Below are positions 7,578 to 14,685 of a DNA stretch of 21,748 nucleotides, piece after piece. The DNA is taken from positions 1 through 21,748 of the forward strand of contig DXXQ01000251.1 of assembly GCA_019416265.1 (NCBI GenBank), in the 5' to 3' direction. The position numbers and the translations under genes are program-made. The first letter of the stretch is position 1; every line of letters begins with the position of its first letter. The notes beneath the pieces are model-generated. The model ran no database searches. It had not been told where the DNA came from and saw nothing but the letters and a program-made list of their open reading frames with translations. The DNA comes from Clostridiales bacterium (GTDB lineage: Bacteria; Bacillota; Clostridia; Lachnospirales; Lachnospiraceae).

Positions 7578-8504
7578 ATGAATTATTTTGACTGTCATGT
7601 AGATACACTTACAGTAATTACCAAACCTGGGGAAACATTTGGGTCAAACAGCGGAGCGCTGGATTTGAAAAGAGTAAAGAATTTTGCGGATAAATATGCC
7701 CAGATCTTTGCCATTTTCATGGATGAAGGGGAACTGGATATGGCTCGTCCGGAGGAGCAGTTTTATCAGGCTTATAAACGTGCGGCAGAGCTTCTTGAAA
7801 ACGAGAAGGAGTCGCTTGTCTGGTGTAAAAATGCAGCAGATATGGAAACTGCACATGAACAGGGGAAAGCGGCGGCATTTCTTTCTGTTGAGGATGTGGC
7901 AGTGATGGGAAGTCATGTGGAACATATCAAAGAACTGGGGATCCGTTTTGCGCTCCTTACATGGAATTATGACAATCGATATGCCTGTGGTGCTTCCTGT
8001 GATCAGAAGAAAGGGCTGAAGGAAGAGGGAAGAAATCTGGTAAAAAAATTTGTAAAAGAGGGGATTGTTCTTGATATTTCCCATCTTTCTGATAGAGGAG
8101 CAGAAGATATTTTTAACCTTACAGACGCGCCTGTTATGGCGTCGCATTCCAATATCAGAACCCTTTGTCCTCATCCGAGAAATCTGACACCGGAGCTTGC
8201 AAAGGAATTGATTCGCCGTAAAGGACTGATCGGAATGAATTTCTATGGAAACTTCATCGGAGAAAATGCGGATATGATGTCCCTTCTGCGGCATATGGAT
8301 GCTGTCCTTGAAATGGGCGGTGAGGATGTGCTGGCTCTTGGAACGGACTTCGACGGCTGCAGTATTTTGCCGAAGGAGATCGAAGGGGTACAGTCAATTC
8401 CTCTTCTTTATGAGTTTATGGGGAAAAATGGCTTTGACAGACATCTTCTCGATAAAATTTTCTTTGAAAATGCCCATAGATTTGTTTTGGAAAATGTGAA
8501 ATAA
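7578..8504 (+). CDS. membrane dipeptidase (peptidase M19)
   Basis: A 308-residue renal-dipeptidase-family zinc hydrolase that cleaves dipeptides, possibly including D-residue or beta-lactam-like substrates. The TIM-barrel ligands are visible: H7 and D9 in CHVDT, the bridging E105 in FLSVEDV, H169 in DISHLSD, H190 in ASHSN, and GTDFDG with D257. An in-frame ATG exists at 7476, but it adds a basic stretch unlike the family, which begins directly with the HxD strand. GGGAGGG (7561-7567) lies 10 bases before ATG 7578, which decides the start. No signal peptide or membrane anchor is seen, so despite the family name the protein is cytoplasmic. It is followed by a phosphatase gene after 47 bases. 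Confidence 0.93.
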   Translation: MNYFDCHVDTLTVITKPGETFGSNSGALDLKRVKNFADKYAQIFAIFMDEGELDMARPEEQFYQAYKRAAELLENEKESLVWCKNAADMETAHEQGKAAAFLSVEDVAVMGSHVEHIKELGIRFALLTWNYDNRYACGASCDQKKGLKEEGRNLVKKFVKEGIVLDISHLSDRGAEDIFNLTDAPVMASHSNIRTLCPHPRNLTPELAKELIRRKGLIGMNFYGNFIGENADMMSLLRHMDAVLEMGGEDVLALGTDFDGCSILPKEIEGVQSIPLLYEFMGKNGFDRHLLDKIFFENAHRFVLENVK

Positions 8505-8551
8505 TAGAGAAACATGGAAAAAGGATATGATAAAAGGAGACTATATATAAG

Positions 8552-9283
8552 ATGAAATTACTGATTGTAAGACATGGGGATCCGGATTATTCTATTGATT
8601 CTCTTACGCCTAAGGGGTGGAAAGAAGCGGAATACCTGTCTGAGAAACTGACGAAACTGGATGTTAAGGCGTTTTACGTTTCGCCTCTTGGAAGAGCAAA
8701 GGACACGGCATCCCTCACCTTGAAAAAGCTGGGAAGAACTGCCGAAGTCTGCGAATGGCTGAGAGAATTTAACCCGGAAATTCGCAGACCGGATCAGAAA
8801 GGGAAGCTCAAAAATGCCTGGGACTGGCTGCCTCAGGACTGGACAGAGGACGAACGCTTTTATCAATATGATAAGTGGTTCGAGAACGAAGTGATGGAAG
8901 AGGGTAAAGTAAAACAGGAATATGAATGGGTGATTAAGAACTTCGAAGAGCTTCTTGCAAAGCATGGATATGTGCGTGAAGGACATTATTACAAAGTGGA
9001 AGAGTCAAACCATGATACGATTGTGCTGTTCTGCCATTTCGGACTGGAATGTGTACTTTTAAGCCGTCTTATGAACTGCTCTCCGATGGTTCTGTGGCAT
9101 GGAATGTGCGCTGCTCCCACCTCTGTTACAACTCTTGTTACAGAGGAGAGAAGAAAGGGAATTGCAAGCTTCCGCATGAGCTCGTTTGGAGATATTTCCC
9201 ATTTGTATGTTCACGATGAGCCGCCTGCTTTTGCAGCCAGATTCAGTGAAGTGTATGAGGATGAAAACGGAAGAATAGATTGA
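8552..9283 (+). CDS. histidine phosphatase family protein
   Basis: A 243-residue branch-1 histidine phosphatase (phosphoglycerate-mutase fold). The phospho-acceptor motif is VRHGD with H8, the first arginine being R7. The second arginine lies in SPLGRAKDT (R48), a glutamate near 68-72 (EWLRE) can act as acid, and the second histidine is H162 in LFCHFG. The mid-region rich in Trp and acidic residues (about 85-125) is an insertion typical of Clostridial members with unknown substrate. It is not a glycolytic mutase by length or motif. GGAG (8536-8539) lies 12 bases before the ATG. The gene is cotranscribed with the dipeptidase and ended by the hairpin at 9292-9318. Confidence 0.87.
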   Translation: MKLLIVRHGDPDYSIDSLTPKGWKEAEYLSEKLTKLDVKAFYVSPLGRAKDTASLTLKKLGRTAEVCEWLREFNPEIRRPDQKGKLKNAWDWLPQDWTEDERFYQYDKWFENEVMEEGKVKQEYEWVIKNFEELLAKHGYVREGHYYKVEESNHDTIVLFCHFGLECVLLSRLMNCSPMVLWHGMCAAPTSVTTLVTEERRKGIASFRMSSFGDISHLYVHDEPPAFAARFSEVYEDENGRID

Positions 9284-9291
9284 TAAACAAA

Positions 9292-9318
9292 AAAAGCGCC
9301 GCGATGAACGGCGCTTTT
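9292..9318. terminator. bidirectional terminator
   Basis: A 10-base-pair stem, AAAAGCGCCG (9292-9301) with CGGCGCTTTT (9309-9318), has a 7-base loop. It lies between convergent genes: the histidine phosphatase and the FN3 protein. Confidence 0.88.
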
Positions 9319-9332
9319 ACCTTTGTAAATTC

Positions 9333-10349
9333 TTATAGTCTGACACGGTAGAAGGTGGAGTTTACAGAACTGAATCTGCCTCTGTTGGCAACAACCTTGA
9401 TCAGATAATCCTGACCTTTTTTCATGCCTGTGAGGGTGTAGCTTAAACCTGTTGTCTGTTTCACCTTCTTGTAGCTCTTGGTTCCCGGATATTTCACATA
9501 AACACTGTAGCTTGTGGCTCCCTGTACCCGTTTCCAGCCTATGGACTGGCTGGTGTTGGTATGACCTTTTTTGGAAAGCTGCGGCTGCTGTGCAATGTAG
9601 TGGGTAAGATTGGTCTTGCTGTAGGAGCGAATCTGCTTTCCGTCCTTGGAAGTAAGGATATACGGTGTAATCACCAGCTTGTAAAAATAATTTGCTTTGG
9701 GCTTATAGTAGAATCCGGTTCTGCTTTTGTTGTAATAGTGGGTGGATTTTGAGTGTGTTGCCACGTTCTCATATCTGACGCGGTATCCCACAATGTCATC
9801 GGATTTATTGCTGGGCGCCGGATTGTACATACGGATAGTAAACTTGTCATTTTTGTCAGAAGTGACACGGACAACCTTCGGTGCCTGGGTAGTGGAGTGG
9901 AAGACAATATATTTATTACTCTGATCCACCACCTTGTTGCTGCTGTCAAGCTTTACAGACTGGACACGGATGGTATAAGGTGTATCCGGAACCAGCTTGG
10001 CGATTTTACAGCTCGGGCTTTTAACAATACCGAGAAGTCTGGATTCCTTCATGGAACCCTTGTAAGGTCCGATATAAACACGGTATCCGTTAGCTCCGCT
10101 TGCTGCTCCCCACTTAAAGGAAAGTGATGTGAGGGAGGACGCAGTCATTTTTACCTTGTCTGTAGGCGGTGTGGGAAGAACCCTGCCTGCCTCCAGATCA
10201 TAATCTTCCAGAACGATGGCCTCGGAGGTATCTGCTATAAATGCTCCTTCCAGTTCTCCTTCTGATGCTGCGGAAACTGCAGCCGATACCCCAAATGTGA
10301 GCAGTACGCCCAATCCCAGGGTTACTAATAATTTTTTGAATTTCTTCAT
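9333..10349 (-). CDS. secreted protein with three fibronectin type III-like repeats
   Basis: A 338-residue exported protein. Residues 1-28 form a signal peptide: basic KKFKK, a hydrophobic core, then an AxA-type site in VSAAVSA with cleavage near 27/28. After a short acidic linker (29-58), three FN3-like beta-sandwich units follow at about 62-154, 156-252 and 256-338, each with the GYRVY / GYRVRY / SYSVYV strand and a YxxxV-type strand (YTIRVQSV, YKLVITPY, YLIKVVA). The mature protein is basic. There is no catalytic domain, LPxTG motif, lipobox or cell-wall repeat, so it probably binds carbohydrate or wall material or acts as a secreted adhesin; this is inference. An AAGGGGGC ribosome site and a TGCTATAAT promoter precede it. 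Confidence 0.8.
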   Translation of the reverse strand: MKKFKKLLVTLGLGVLLTFGVSAAVSAASEGELEGAFIADTSEAIVLEDYDLEAGRVLPTPPTDKVKMTASSLTSLSFKWGAASGANGYRVYIGPYKGSMKESRLLGIVKSPSCKIAKLVPDTPYTIRVQSVKLDSSNKVVDQSNKYIVFHSTTQAPKVVRVTSDKNDKFTIRMYNPAPSNKSDDIVGYRVRYENVATHSKSTHYYNKSRTGFYYKPKANYFYKLVITPYILTSKDGKQIRSYSKTNLTHYIAQQPQLSKKGHTNTSQSIGWKRVQGATSYSVYVKYPGTKSYKKVKQTTGLSYTLTGMKKGQDYLIKVVANRGRFSSVNSTFYRVRL

Positions 10350-10398
10350 ATAGTTTTGCCCCCTTTCTTTTTCATAGTCAGGCTTTTATTTTGGTCAT

Positions 10399-10407
10399 AT
10401 TATAGCA
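10399..10407 (-). promoter_or_regulatory. extended -10 promoter of FN3 protein gene
   Basis: Read on the minus strand, TGCTATAAT is a perfect extended -10 element about 50 bases before the ATG. The -35 region is poor, as is tolerated by extended -10 promoters. Confidence 0.6.
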
Positions 10408-10564
10408 CAGGGAAATCAGCCTGATGTAATCTGAAATTATCCCGGTCTGCCGGAGCAGAAATTGAATAATATCATCATATCATGAAAAGGAAAGGTACAC
10501 AAGAAAATTGTTTCGTCAAAAAATGGTAAATTATTGCTGTGGGTTATTCCAAAACAGATATAAC

Positions 10565-10843
10565 TTATTCATCCCAACCGTCATAGAGACGGATATTTAC
10601 AAGGATATTTCGGACAATATCGCCTTCCTGGAGGGAAAGGTCGCTTTCGTCTGAGACTGCAGGCAGATCCATTTCGTCCTCGGTAAGCTCCGCATAAATC
10701 CAGTTGTATGCTGCCTCTCCGGCGTTATCCATGGCTTCGTCCAGAGTATCGCCCTGGGCGTAACAGCATTCCAGATCAGGGAAAAAACCCTTATATTTTC
10801 CGTCCTCATCTTTGCGGAAAACCGCAGGATATATAAATTTCAT
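10565..10843 (-). CDS. solitary HicB-like protein
   Basis: A 92-residue protein with the HicB RNase-H-like fold: the first strand MKFIYPAVFRKDEDGKYKG, then FFPDLECCYAQGDTLDEA (about 20-37) and the amphipathic helix containing AGEAAYNWI. In HicAB systems this domain neutralises the HicA mRNA interferase. No HicA-like reading frame lies on either side in the gaps 10350-10564 or 10844-11083, and no C-terminal DNA-binding domain follows; the protein ends with an acidic tail. Orphan HicB-like proteins of this type are common in gut Clostridia, so a regulatory or housekeeping role is as likely as toxin control. An AAGGAGGG ribosome site is well placed. Its leader holds a compact RNA-like fold (10880-10935). 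Confidence 0.82.
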   Translation of the reverse strand: MKFIYPAVFRKDEDGKYKGFFPDLECCYAQGDTLDEAMDNAGEAAYNWIYAELTEDEMDLPAVSDESDLSLQEGDIVRNILVNIRLYDGWDE

Positions 10844-10879
10844 TTGAAAACCCTCCTTGGTAAGAAAAATTTATTTCAT

Positions 10880-10935
10880 CCGCAGGTTACGGTCCCAAAC
10901 CGGCTTAGCCGTACCTTTCGCACGGTCTCCTGCGG
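10880..10935 (-). ncRNA. structured leader candidate of hicB (three-way junction)
   Basis: Read as minus-strand RNA, an outer helix CCGCAGG/CCUGCGG (10929-10935 with 10880-10886) encloses two hairpins. One is CCGUGC/GGUACGG-type with a GAAAG loop (10920-10925 with 10909-10914); the other is CGGU/ACCG with a UUGGG loop (10899-10902 with 10890-10893). Single-stranded purine-rich joints link them. A competing hairpin CGGC-UAA-GCCG (10901-10911) and a second pairing GGUACGG with CCGUAACC are possible, so alternate folds exist. It lies between the presumed promoter (10960-10988) and the hicB ribosome site. I could not match it to any riboswitch or ribozyme family I know. Confidence 0.45.
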
Positions 10936-10959
10936 GATCATGCCATGTGAACTGTAACC

Positions 10960-10988
10960 AGTATATACTACTTCAAAAATTTCATCAA
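10960..10988 (-). promoter_or_regulatory. promoter of hicB leader transcript
   Basis: On the minus strand TTGATG (10983-10988) and TATACT (10960-10965) are 17 bases apart. Transcription would begin near 10953 and run through the folded element into hicB. It lies back to back with the promoter at 10997-11025. Confidence 0.6.
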
Positions 10989-10996
10989 GACAGGAA

Positions 10997-11025
10997 TTGG
11001 AATTAAGGCTCTTATGGGATATAAT
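10997..11025 (+). promoter_or_regulatory. promoter of ogg-like gene
   Basis: TTGGAA (10997-11002) and a perfect TATAAT (11020-11025) are 17 bases apart. This rules out the upstream in-frame TTG at 10997 as a translation start, since that codon is part of the -35 box. Confidence 0.75.
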
Positions 11026-11083
11026 TGTTTCTGAGAAAAATAGAGAATTATGGAATACACAACGGATAAAGGAGATATCGTTT

Positions 11084-11911
11084 ATGCTTACAATAGAGAT
11101 GGATTATTTTGACCTGGGGCAGATCTGTGAATCCGGGCAGTGCTTTCGGATGAATAAAATCGGGGAAAACCGGTGGAACGTGATCGCAGGGGATAAATAT
11201 CTGGAGCTTACCCAGGAGAATGGAATCGTGAATTTTTTCTGCCCTGAGGAAGAATTTCTCTTTTTCTGGATTTCTTATTTTGATTTGGACAACGACTATG
11301 GAGATTACATAAAAGAAATCAATCCCCGGGACAGATATCTTACGGAAGCTGCGGAAATGGGAAAAGGCATCCGTATTCTGCGGCAGGATTTGTGGGAGAT
11401 GATCATTTCATTTCTCATCTCTCAGAGAAATAATATCAAAAGGATCCGCCGCTGCATCGAGAGCATTTCCGTGGAATTCGGGGAGAAAAAAATAACGTCA
11501 GAGGGAATCGAATACTATGCCTTTCCCACACCGGAGGCTCTGGCTCTTGCAACAGAAGAACAGCTTAAAAACTGTAACCTGGGATATCGCGCCAAATATG
11601 TAAAAAAGGTTGCGGCTGAGGTGGCGGCAGGAACCGTTTCTCTGGAAACGATTGGAAACATGAAGTATAAAGACGCAAAAAAAGAACTTGTAAAATTATA
11701 TGGAGTCGGAGAAAAAGTGGCGGATTGTATCTGCCTTTTCGGTCTTCATCATCTTCAGGCGTTTCCTGTGGATACGCATATTCGTCAGGCGCTGAATGTG
11801 CATTACAGAAAGGGATTTCCCCACAGAAGATATAAAAACTGTCAGGGAGTCATGCAGCAGTATATTTTTTACAGGGAACTTATGGAAACGAAAGCGGGTA
11901 TCGGGAAATAA
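11084..11911 (+). CDS. 8-oxoguanine DNA glycosylase / HhH-GPD glycosylase
   Basis: A 275-residue base-excision repair enzyme of the OGG1/AlkA class. The N-terminal domain begins with the family motif FDLGQICESGQCFRM (9-23), as in OGG1-type proteins. The lesion-recognition segment ISQRNNIKRI (112-121) corresponds to the OGG1 asparagine motif. The helix-hairpin-helix is LYGVGEKVAD with the Schiff-base lysine K211, followed by FPVDTHI with the catalytic D230. A catalytic lysine indicates a bifunctional glycosylase/AP lyase, favouring oxidised purine over alkylated base. The start ATG 11084 has AAAGGAG (11068-11074) nine bases upstream. No iron-sulphur cysteines follow the HhH. The gene is monocistronic, ended by the hairpin at 11913-11962. 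A DNA-3-methyladenine activity cannot be excluded. Confidence 0.87.
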   Translation: MLTIEMDYFDLGQICESGQCFRMNKIGENRWNVIAGDKYLELTQENGIVNFFCPEEEFLFFWISYFDLDNDYGDYIKEINPRDRYLTEAAEMGKGIRILRQDLWEMIISFLISQRNNIKRIRRCIESISVEFGEKKITSEGIEYYAFPTPEALALATEEQLKNCNLGYRAKYVKKVAAEVAAGTVSLETIGNMKYKDAKKELVKLYGVGEKVADCICLFGLHHLQAFPVDTHIRQALNVHYRKGFPHRRYKNCQGVMQQYIFYRELMETKAGIGK

Positions 11912-11912
11912 G

Positions 11913-11962
11913 AAAAAGTCCTTTCGGACAGCTCACGGTGAGACTGTCGGAAGGACTTTTTT
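11913..11962. terminator. bidirectional terminator between ogg-like gene and MATE pump
   Basis: AAAAAGTCC (11913-11921) pairs with GGACTTTTT (11953-11961) and the stem continues through TCGGACAG/CTGTCG and CTCA/TGAG with small internal mismatches. A/T runs at both ends suit two convergent genes. Confidence 0.85.
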
Positions 11963-11968
11963 GGTAAG

Positions 11969-13321
11969 TTAAAGCTTGCTGCTGATTCGCTGGAAGGTGA
12001 TATAAAACAGGATACCTTTTGCGATGGAGGAAATGGTGAGAGCCCACCAGATGCCGTCAATGCCAAGGCCTGCGTTGGTGAGAAGCAGAGCCAGGGGGAT
12101 CCGTGCACCTGTAAGGACAATGCTTATGATACTGCAGATTTTTGTTTTTCCGAGGCCGGAAAGAGCGCCCACAGTCATAAGCTCAATGCTCATAAAGGCT
12201 TCACCGATACCGATGATCACAAGGTAGCTGACAGAAATCTCAATGACATCTGCTTCATAGAAGAACATCCGGGAAATCGGTTCCGGGAATAACATAAACG
12301 CTGCGGTAATAAACAGCCCCCATGCTGCCAGGACACGGAAGGAAATGTGATATCCCTTGCGGATACGGTCTTTCCTGCCTGCGCCGTAATTCTGTCCCAC
12401 AAAAGCATTCAGAGCAGCTCCGAAACCGTCTGCGGTGTTCCAGCAAAGGGACTCGATCTGTCCGCCTACACGCTGGACGGCAACGGCTCCTGGACCGAAC
12501 ACACCGACCATCCTTGTAAGAGCCATGGAAATCATACAGTAAACGCTTCCCTGTAAAGCGGTGGGAACGCCGATCCTGCAGATAGAACGATAATGCATGG
12601 CTGGAACAGGAGAAAAAAGACCGGGATTGTGAAGTACGTTATTTTCCGGCTTTGCGCGAAGGATTCCCCAGATCAGAACAGCCAGTACAAGGGCCTGGGC
12701 GGAAACCGTGGCGATCGCTGCGCCTGCAACCTCAAGCCGGGGAAAGGGACCGTATCCGATGATCAGGAGGGGATCGAGGATCATATTGACCACAAGTCCT
12801 GCAAGGTTGGCCAGGAAAGGTGTTTTTGAATCACCCTGAGCAGTGAAAAGCCCTGTGAGAGTGAAATTCAGGTATGAAAATATGATCAGGCCGCAGGTGA
12901 TCAGCATATAACTTCTGGCACATTCATAGGTCTGTGCATCGTTGATATTAAAGAATCGGATCAGGGGATGCACAAATATTACGCAGACTGCTGCGAACAG
13001 AATGCCGAAAAGAACGGTGAGCTGCACAGAGGCGGAAGCGTATTTTTTCGCTTCCTCCCGTTCGTTTTTGCCGCAGCTCTGGGCGACATTTACCTGTCCG
13101 CCCATACGGGCAAGGGAGACAAGGCCCTGGGAAAGCCAGGTATACATACCGCCGATTCCTACGCCTGCAACGGCCTTGGAGCCAAGAAGGCCGATCCAGG
13201 CCATATCCGTGATGCTGTAGGCAGTTCCGAGAAAGGCAGAAGCCATGATGGGGACTGCAAGGGCAGTCAGGGTTTTTAAAATCGGACCGGAGGTGAGGTC
13301 CAGTGTCTTTGTTTTACTCAT
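11969..13321 (-). CDS. MATE family multidrug efflux transporter
   Basis: A 450-residue polytopic transporter of the multidrug and toxin extrusion family, which exports cationic compounds using a Na+ or H+ gradient. The N-terminal half has PIMASAFLGTAYSITDMAWIG (24-44), a typical first-helix stretch, and the two halves repeat a G-x-Q-x-x-G-A-x-x-x pattern (FTAQGDSKTPF in half 1, SGLGKTKICS in half 2). About 12 membrane helices are expected from the hydrophobic pattern. The gene starts 10 bases after the nth stop on the same strand with no clear separate ribosome site, so translation is probably coupled to nth. Substrate cannot be told from sequence. Pairing with a DNA repair gene may reflect only compact gene order. 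Confidence 0.88.
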   Translation of the reverse strand: MSKTKTLDLTSGPILKTLTALAVPIMASAFLGTAYSITDMAWIGLLGSKAVAGVGIGGMYTWLSQGLVSLARMGGQVNVAQSCGKNEREEAKKYASASVQLTVLFGILFAAVCVIFVHPLIRFFNINDAQTYECARSYMLITCGLIIFSYLNFTLTGLFTAQGDSKTPFLANLAGLVVNMILDPLLIIGYGPFPRLEVAGAAIATVSAQALVLAVLIWGILRAKPENNVLHNPGLFSPVPAMHYRSICRIGVPTALQGSVYCMISMALTRMVGVFGPGAVAVQRVGGQIESLCWNTADGFGAALNAFVGQNYGAGRKDRIRKGYHISFRVLAAWGLFITAAFMLFPEPISRMFFYEADVIEISVSYLVIIGIGEAFMSIELMTVGALSGLGKTKICSIISIVLTGARIPLALLLTNAGLGIDGIWWALTISSIAKGILFYITFQRISSKL

Positions 13322-13331
13322 GATAAATCGC

Positions 13332-13970
13332 TTATTCTACTCCATTTTTTTTACAGATATCTTCAAGGCAGCACTTGCTGCAGTGCGGTTTTGTACGGGC
13401 AGTACAGACATCCCGTCCGTGATAAACAAGACGGTGACAGAAATCGCTTCCTTCCTCAGGAGGAATGATCCTCCACAGAGCCATTTCTACCTTTTTCGGT
13501 TCTTTGATCCCGTCCACAAGACCGATGCGGTTGGTGAGACGGATGCAGTGGGTATCGGTAACGATAGCCGGCTTGCCGAATACATCGCCCATAATAAGGT
13601 TGGCGCTCTTTCGTCCCACTCCGGGAAGCTTCAGAAGAGCATCAAAGTCATCGGGAACCTTATCCTCATACTGCTCATGAAGGATTCTCATACAGGCGCT
13701 GATGTCTCTCGCCTTACTTTTGCCCAGACCGCAGGGCTTTACAATTGCCTCGATCTCTTCCGGCCGGGCAGCGGCAAGAGCTTCCACAGTGGGGTACTTG
13801 CCGTATAAATCCTGAACTACAATGTTAACTCTGGCATCTGTACACTGTGCTGCCAGCCTGACGCTTACCAGAAGCTTCCAGGCATCGTCATAATCCAGGG
13901 TACAGCCTGCGTCGGGGTATTCTTCTTTCAGTCTCCGGATTGCTTCCAGAGCGCGCTGTTTTTTTGTCAT
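13332..13970 (-). CDS. nth: endonuclease III
   Basis: A 212-residue bifunctional DNA glycosylase/AP lyase acting on oxidised pyrimidines. The HhH motif is LPGVGRKSAN with the Schiff-base K121, and D139 lies in VTDTH. The N-terminal QCTD region (42-45) and GLGKSKA (81-87) are standard. The iron-sulphur loop at the C-terminus has C189, C197, C200 and C206, giving C-x7-C-x2-C-x5-C, one residue longer in the first gap than the C-x6-C of E. coli; C201 is an extra cysteine next to the third ligand. AAAGGA lies seven bases before the ATG. A minus-strand promoter (14044-14072) drives nth and then the MATE pump. Confidence 0.95.
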   Translation of the reverse strand: MTKKQRALEAIRRLKEEYPDAGCTLDYDDAWKLLVSVRLAAQCTDARVNIVVQDLYGKYPTVEALAAARPEEIEAIVKPCGLGKSKARDISACMRILHEQYEDKVPDDFDALLKLPGVGRKSANLIMGDVFGKPAIVTDTHCIRLTNRIGLVDGIKEPKKVEMALWRIIPPEEGSDFCHRLVYHGRDVCTARTKPHCSKCCLEDICKKNGVE

Positions 13971-14043
13971 AATCTATCCTTTCCGAGACTTGCGTCTGTT
14001 TTGCTGAAAAATGTCATTTATTGTGAAAAAACCTACCTCTGTT

Positions 14044-14072
14044 ATCTTAATGGTTCCCGGGGATTTTGGCAA
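14044..14072 (-). promoter_or_regulatory. nth promoter
   Basis: On the minus strand TTGCCA (14067-14072) and TAAGAT (14044-14049) are separated by 17 bases, about 73 bases before the nth ATG. Confidence 0.6.
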
Positions 14073-14091
14073 GAGAAAGATGCTCCACGCC

Positions 14092-14120
14092 TTGCATTTG
14101 ATGTGGGGGTATATTAAAAT
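14092..14120 (+). promoter_or_regulatory. promoter of the GNAT-MBL-HD-EndoQ run
   Basis: TTGCAT (14092-14097) and TAAAAT (14115-14120) are 17 bases apart, divergent from the nth promoter with only about 20 bases between the two -35 boxes. It would drive the long co-directional run starting at 14182. Confidence 0.6.
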
Positions 14121-14181
14121 ATAGGTTATTGAGAGCAGATAGGGACATCTGCCGGATACTTAAGAAAAGGCGGGTATAATA

Positions 14182-14673
14182 ATGAACGAGATAACAATAA
14201 GGGCTGCAAAGGCAGAAGAAGCGGAAAGAATCGCAGAAATTGAAAAGCTCTGTTTCCCTGCTGCAGAAGCTGCGGGGCTTTTGGATTTTAAGGAAAGAAT
14301 GGAGGCTTTTTTGGAAAACTTCCTTGTTGCCGTGGACGGAGACACGATCGTGGGATTTATCAACGGCTGCAATACAGACAAACCGGTTCTTGGAGACGAA
14401 CTATATCATGATGCGAAGCTCCATAAGGCGGAGGGGGAGATTCAGACGGTTTTTGGTCTGGACGTACTTCCGCAGTATCAGCACAGAGGAATCGGCCATC
14501 AGCTTATGAGGGCATATATCGAGCATGCCCGCAGGGCAGGGAAAAAAGCGGTGATCCTGACCTGTAAAGAGCAGAAAATTACATTTTATGAAAGCCTTGG
14601 ATACAGAAAACTGGGGACAGCAGATTCCAATCACGGAGGAGCTGTATGGTACGACATGCAGTTGTGGTTCTGA
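14182..14673 (+). CDS. GNAT family N-acetyltransferase
   Basis: A 163-residue acetyltransferase. The acetyl-CoA loop is QHRGIG (100-105) after a beta-strand VFGLDVLPQY, followed by the helix LMRAYIEHARRAG and the motif-B strand VILTC. The FYESLGY segment (135-141) has the tyrosine often used as general acid. The N-terminal region ITIRAAKAEEAERIAEIEKLCFP resembles RimI- and arylalkylamine-acetyltransferase-like members that act on small amines or N-termini. The substrate is not known. An AAAGGCGGG ribosome site precedes the ATG, and the next gene (MBL fold) begins 12 bases after the stop, so they form an operon. Confidence 0.87.
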   Translation: MNEITIRAAKAEEAERIAEIEKLCFPAAEAAGLLDFKERMEAFLENFLVAVDGDTIVGFINGCNTDKPVLGDELYHDAKLHKAEGEIQTVFGLDVLPQYQHRGIGHQLMRAYIEHARRAGKKAVILTCKEQKITFYESLGYRKLGTADSNHGGAVWYDMQLWF

Positions 14674-14685
14674 CGGAGGGATACC

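Noticed and set aside
10997..11083. Upstream TTG start for the OGG-like gene
   Set aside because: The TTG is the -35 box of a consensus promoter, so translation cannot start there on that transcript.
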